A model generated the notes under the pieces. It worked only from the letters and a program-made list of their open reading frames with translations, did not search any database and was not told the DNA's origin. From Desulforamulus ferrireducens (GTDB taxonomy: Bacteria; Bacillota; Desulfotomaculia; Desulfotomaculales; Desulfotomaculaceae), in the NCBI RefSeq assembly GCF_002005145.1, contig NZ_CP019698.1:3038001-3102000 (forward strand): a DNA stretch of 64,000 nucleotides. Reading direction: 5' to 3'. Position 1 is the stretch's first letter. Each line of letters opens with the position of its first letter. Both the position numbers and the translations under genes were made by a program. Positions 63,864 to 64,000 of the stretch are shown here, one piece after another.

Positions 63864-63932
63864 GGGGTCAGGCTTGCATAAGTGCATAACTGTGTAATTT
63901 GCACAGTTATGCACTTATGCAAGCCTGACCCC
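63864..63932. repeat. 69-nt hairpin with perfect 31-bp arms
   Basis: Left arm begins GGGGTCAGGCTTGCATAAGT (63864-63894), loop TAATTTG, right arm is its exact complement ending GCCTGACCCC at 63932. Terminal GGGGTCAGGCTTG motifs of this kind flank REP-type transposase (RAYT) units in some Firmicutes, from memory. No transposase is visible in the window. Confidence 0.85.
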
Positions 63933-63946
63933 GATGGTTACGATGG

Positions 63947-64000
63947 TTAGTTGGCGGAGCCTGCTTTGTATTTTAAGAAAGCGGCAATAAATCTATCGAT
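63947..64000 (-). CDS. Partial C-terminus of a leftward gene entering from the right edge
   Basis: The minus strand reads IDRFIAAFLKYKAGSAN then TAA at 63947-63949. The codon use looks coding and a stop is followed by the hairpin at 63864-63932, which could end the transcript. Too short to identify. Confidence 0.35.
   Translation of the reverse strand: MDRFIAAFLKYKAGSAN

Overview
The window is low-to-mid GC Firmicute DNA. The gene order is typical of spore-forming Clostridia of the Desulfotomaculum/Peptococcaceae type: a sigma-54 gene ahead of gap-pgk-tpiA-gpmI-eno-secG, a membrane pyrophosphatase, crh-like/rapZ/yvcK/whiA, uvrBA, ftsEX-ctpA-minJ-like genes and a split transketolase. This placement comes from gene content and order, not from any database search.

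Region 1 (about 1-18155) is an integrated mobile element or decayed prophage. Its right end is a large serine recombinase whose last codons and stop lie inside the 3' end of the tmRNA gene (ssrA), so ssrA is the attachment site. The other end is outside the window. Next to the recombinase is a divergent switch of two XRE regulators, an ImmA/IrrE protease and five copies of a palindromic operator. From it a leftward early operon (about 15.6 to 5.8 kb) encodes regulators, a Sak4-like RecA-fold ATPase, an SMC/Rad50-like ATPase, small DNA-binding proteins, a lambda-O-like replication initiator with an iteron array inside its own coding sequence, and a RusA resolvase broken by a hairpin repeat. No capsid, terminase or conjugation genes are visible. 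Left of the operon lie an AT-rich two-gene CBASS-like module (SLATT membrane protein plus CD-NTase with a C-terminal AGS-C-type sensor), a GC-rich repeat-filled stretch, a SWIM zinc-finger gene, a scrambled remnant of a ComEC-like/lamin-tail/DUF3006 locus, and a small SOS-box-controlled pair (LexA-type DNA-binding domain and DUF6504).

Region 2 (18.1-32.6 kb) is core and mostly leftward: ssrA, smpB, an HD-domain gene, a thioesterase, hppA, secG, then glycolysis (eno, gpmI, tpiA, pgk, gap), rpoN, a metallo-beta-lactamase-fold hydrolase and whiA. Region 3 (32.7-40.2 kb) holds two polysaccharide deacetylases, yvcK, rapZ, a Crh-like HPr, a Cof-type phosphatase and uvrC. Region 4 (40.3-45.1 kb) is a rightward TetR/HlyD/ABC export operon. 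Region 5 (45.1-53.5 kb) has a DUF559 endonuclease wrapped in repeats, uvrA, uvrB, a coiled-coil protein, a type-4/5 uracil-DNA glycosylase and DUF3243. Region 6 (53.5-64 kb) has the minJ-like, ctpA, M23, ftsX and ftsE cluster, a GH26-like secreted hydrolase, split transketolase and a YitT-family protein.

The intergenic DNA is unusually rich in several distinct repeat families: an 11-mer GCTTNNGGGTC unit, often paired in hairpin loops, in both element and chromosome; a two-hairpin CCTC repeat with covarying stems; heptanucleotide-phased arrays; GGGAGTGTCGCA hairpins; and one 69-nt perfect hairpin. One hairpin copy interrupts rusA, and the CCTC repeats bracket the DUF559 gene. These repeats, the in-gene origin and the CBASS-like pair are the main points of interest.
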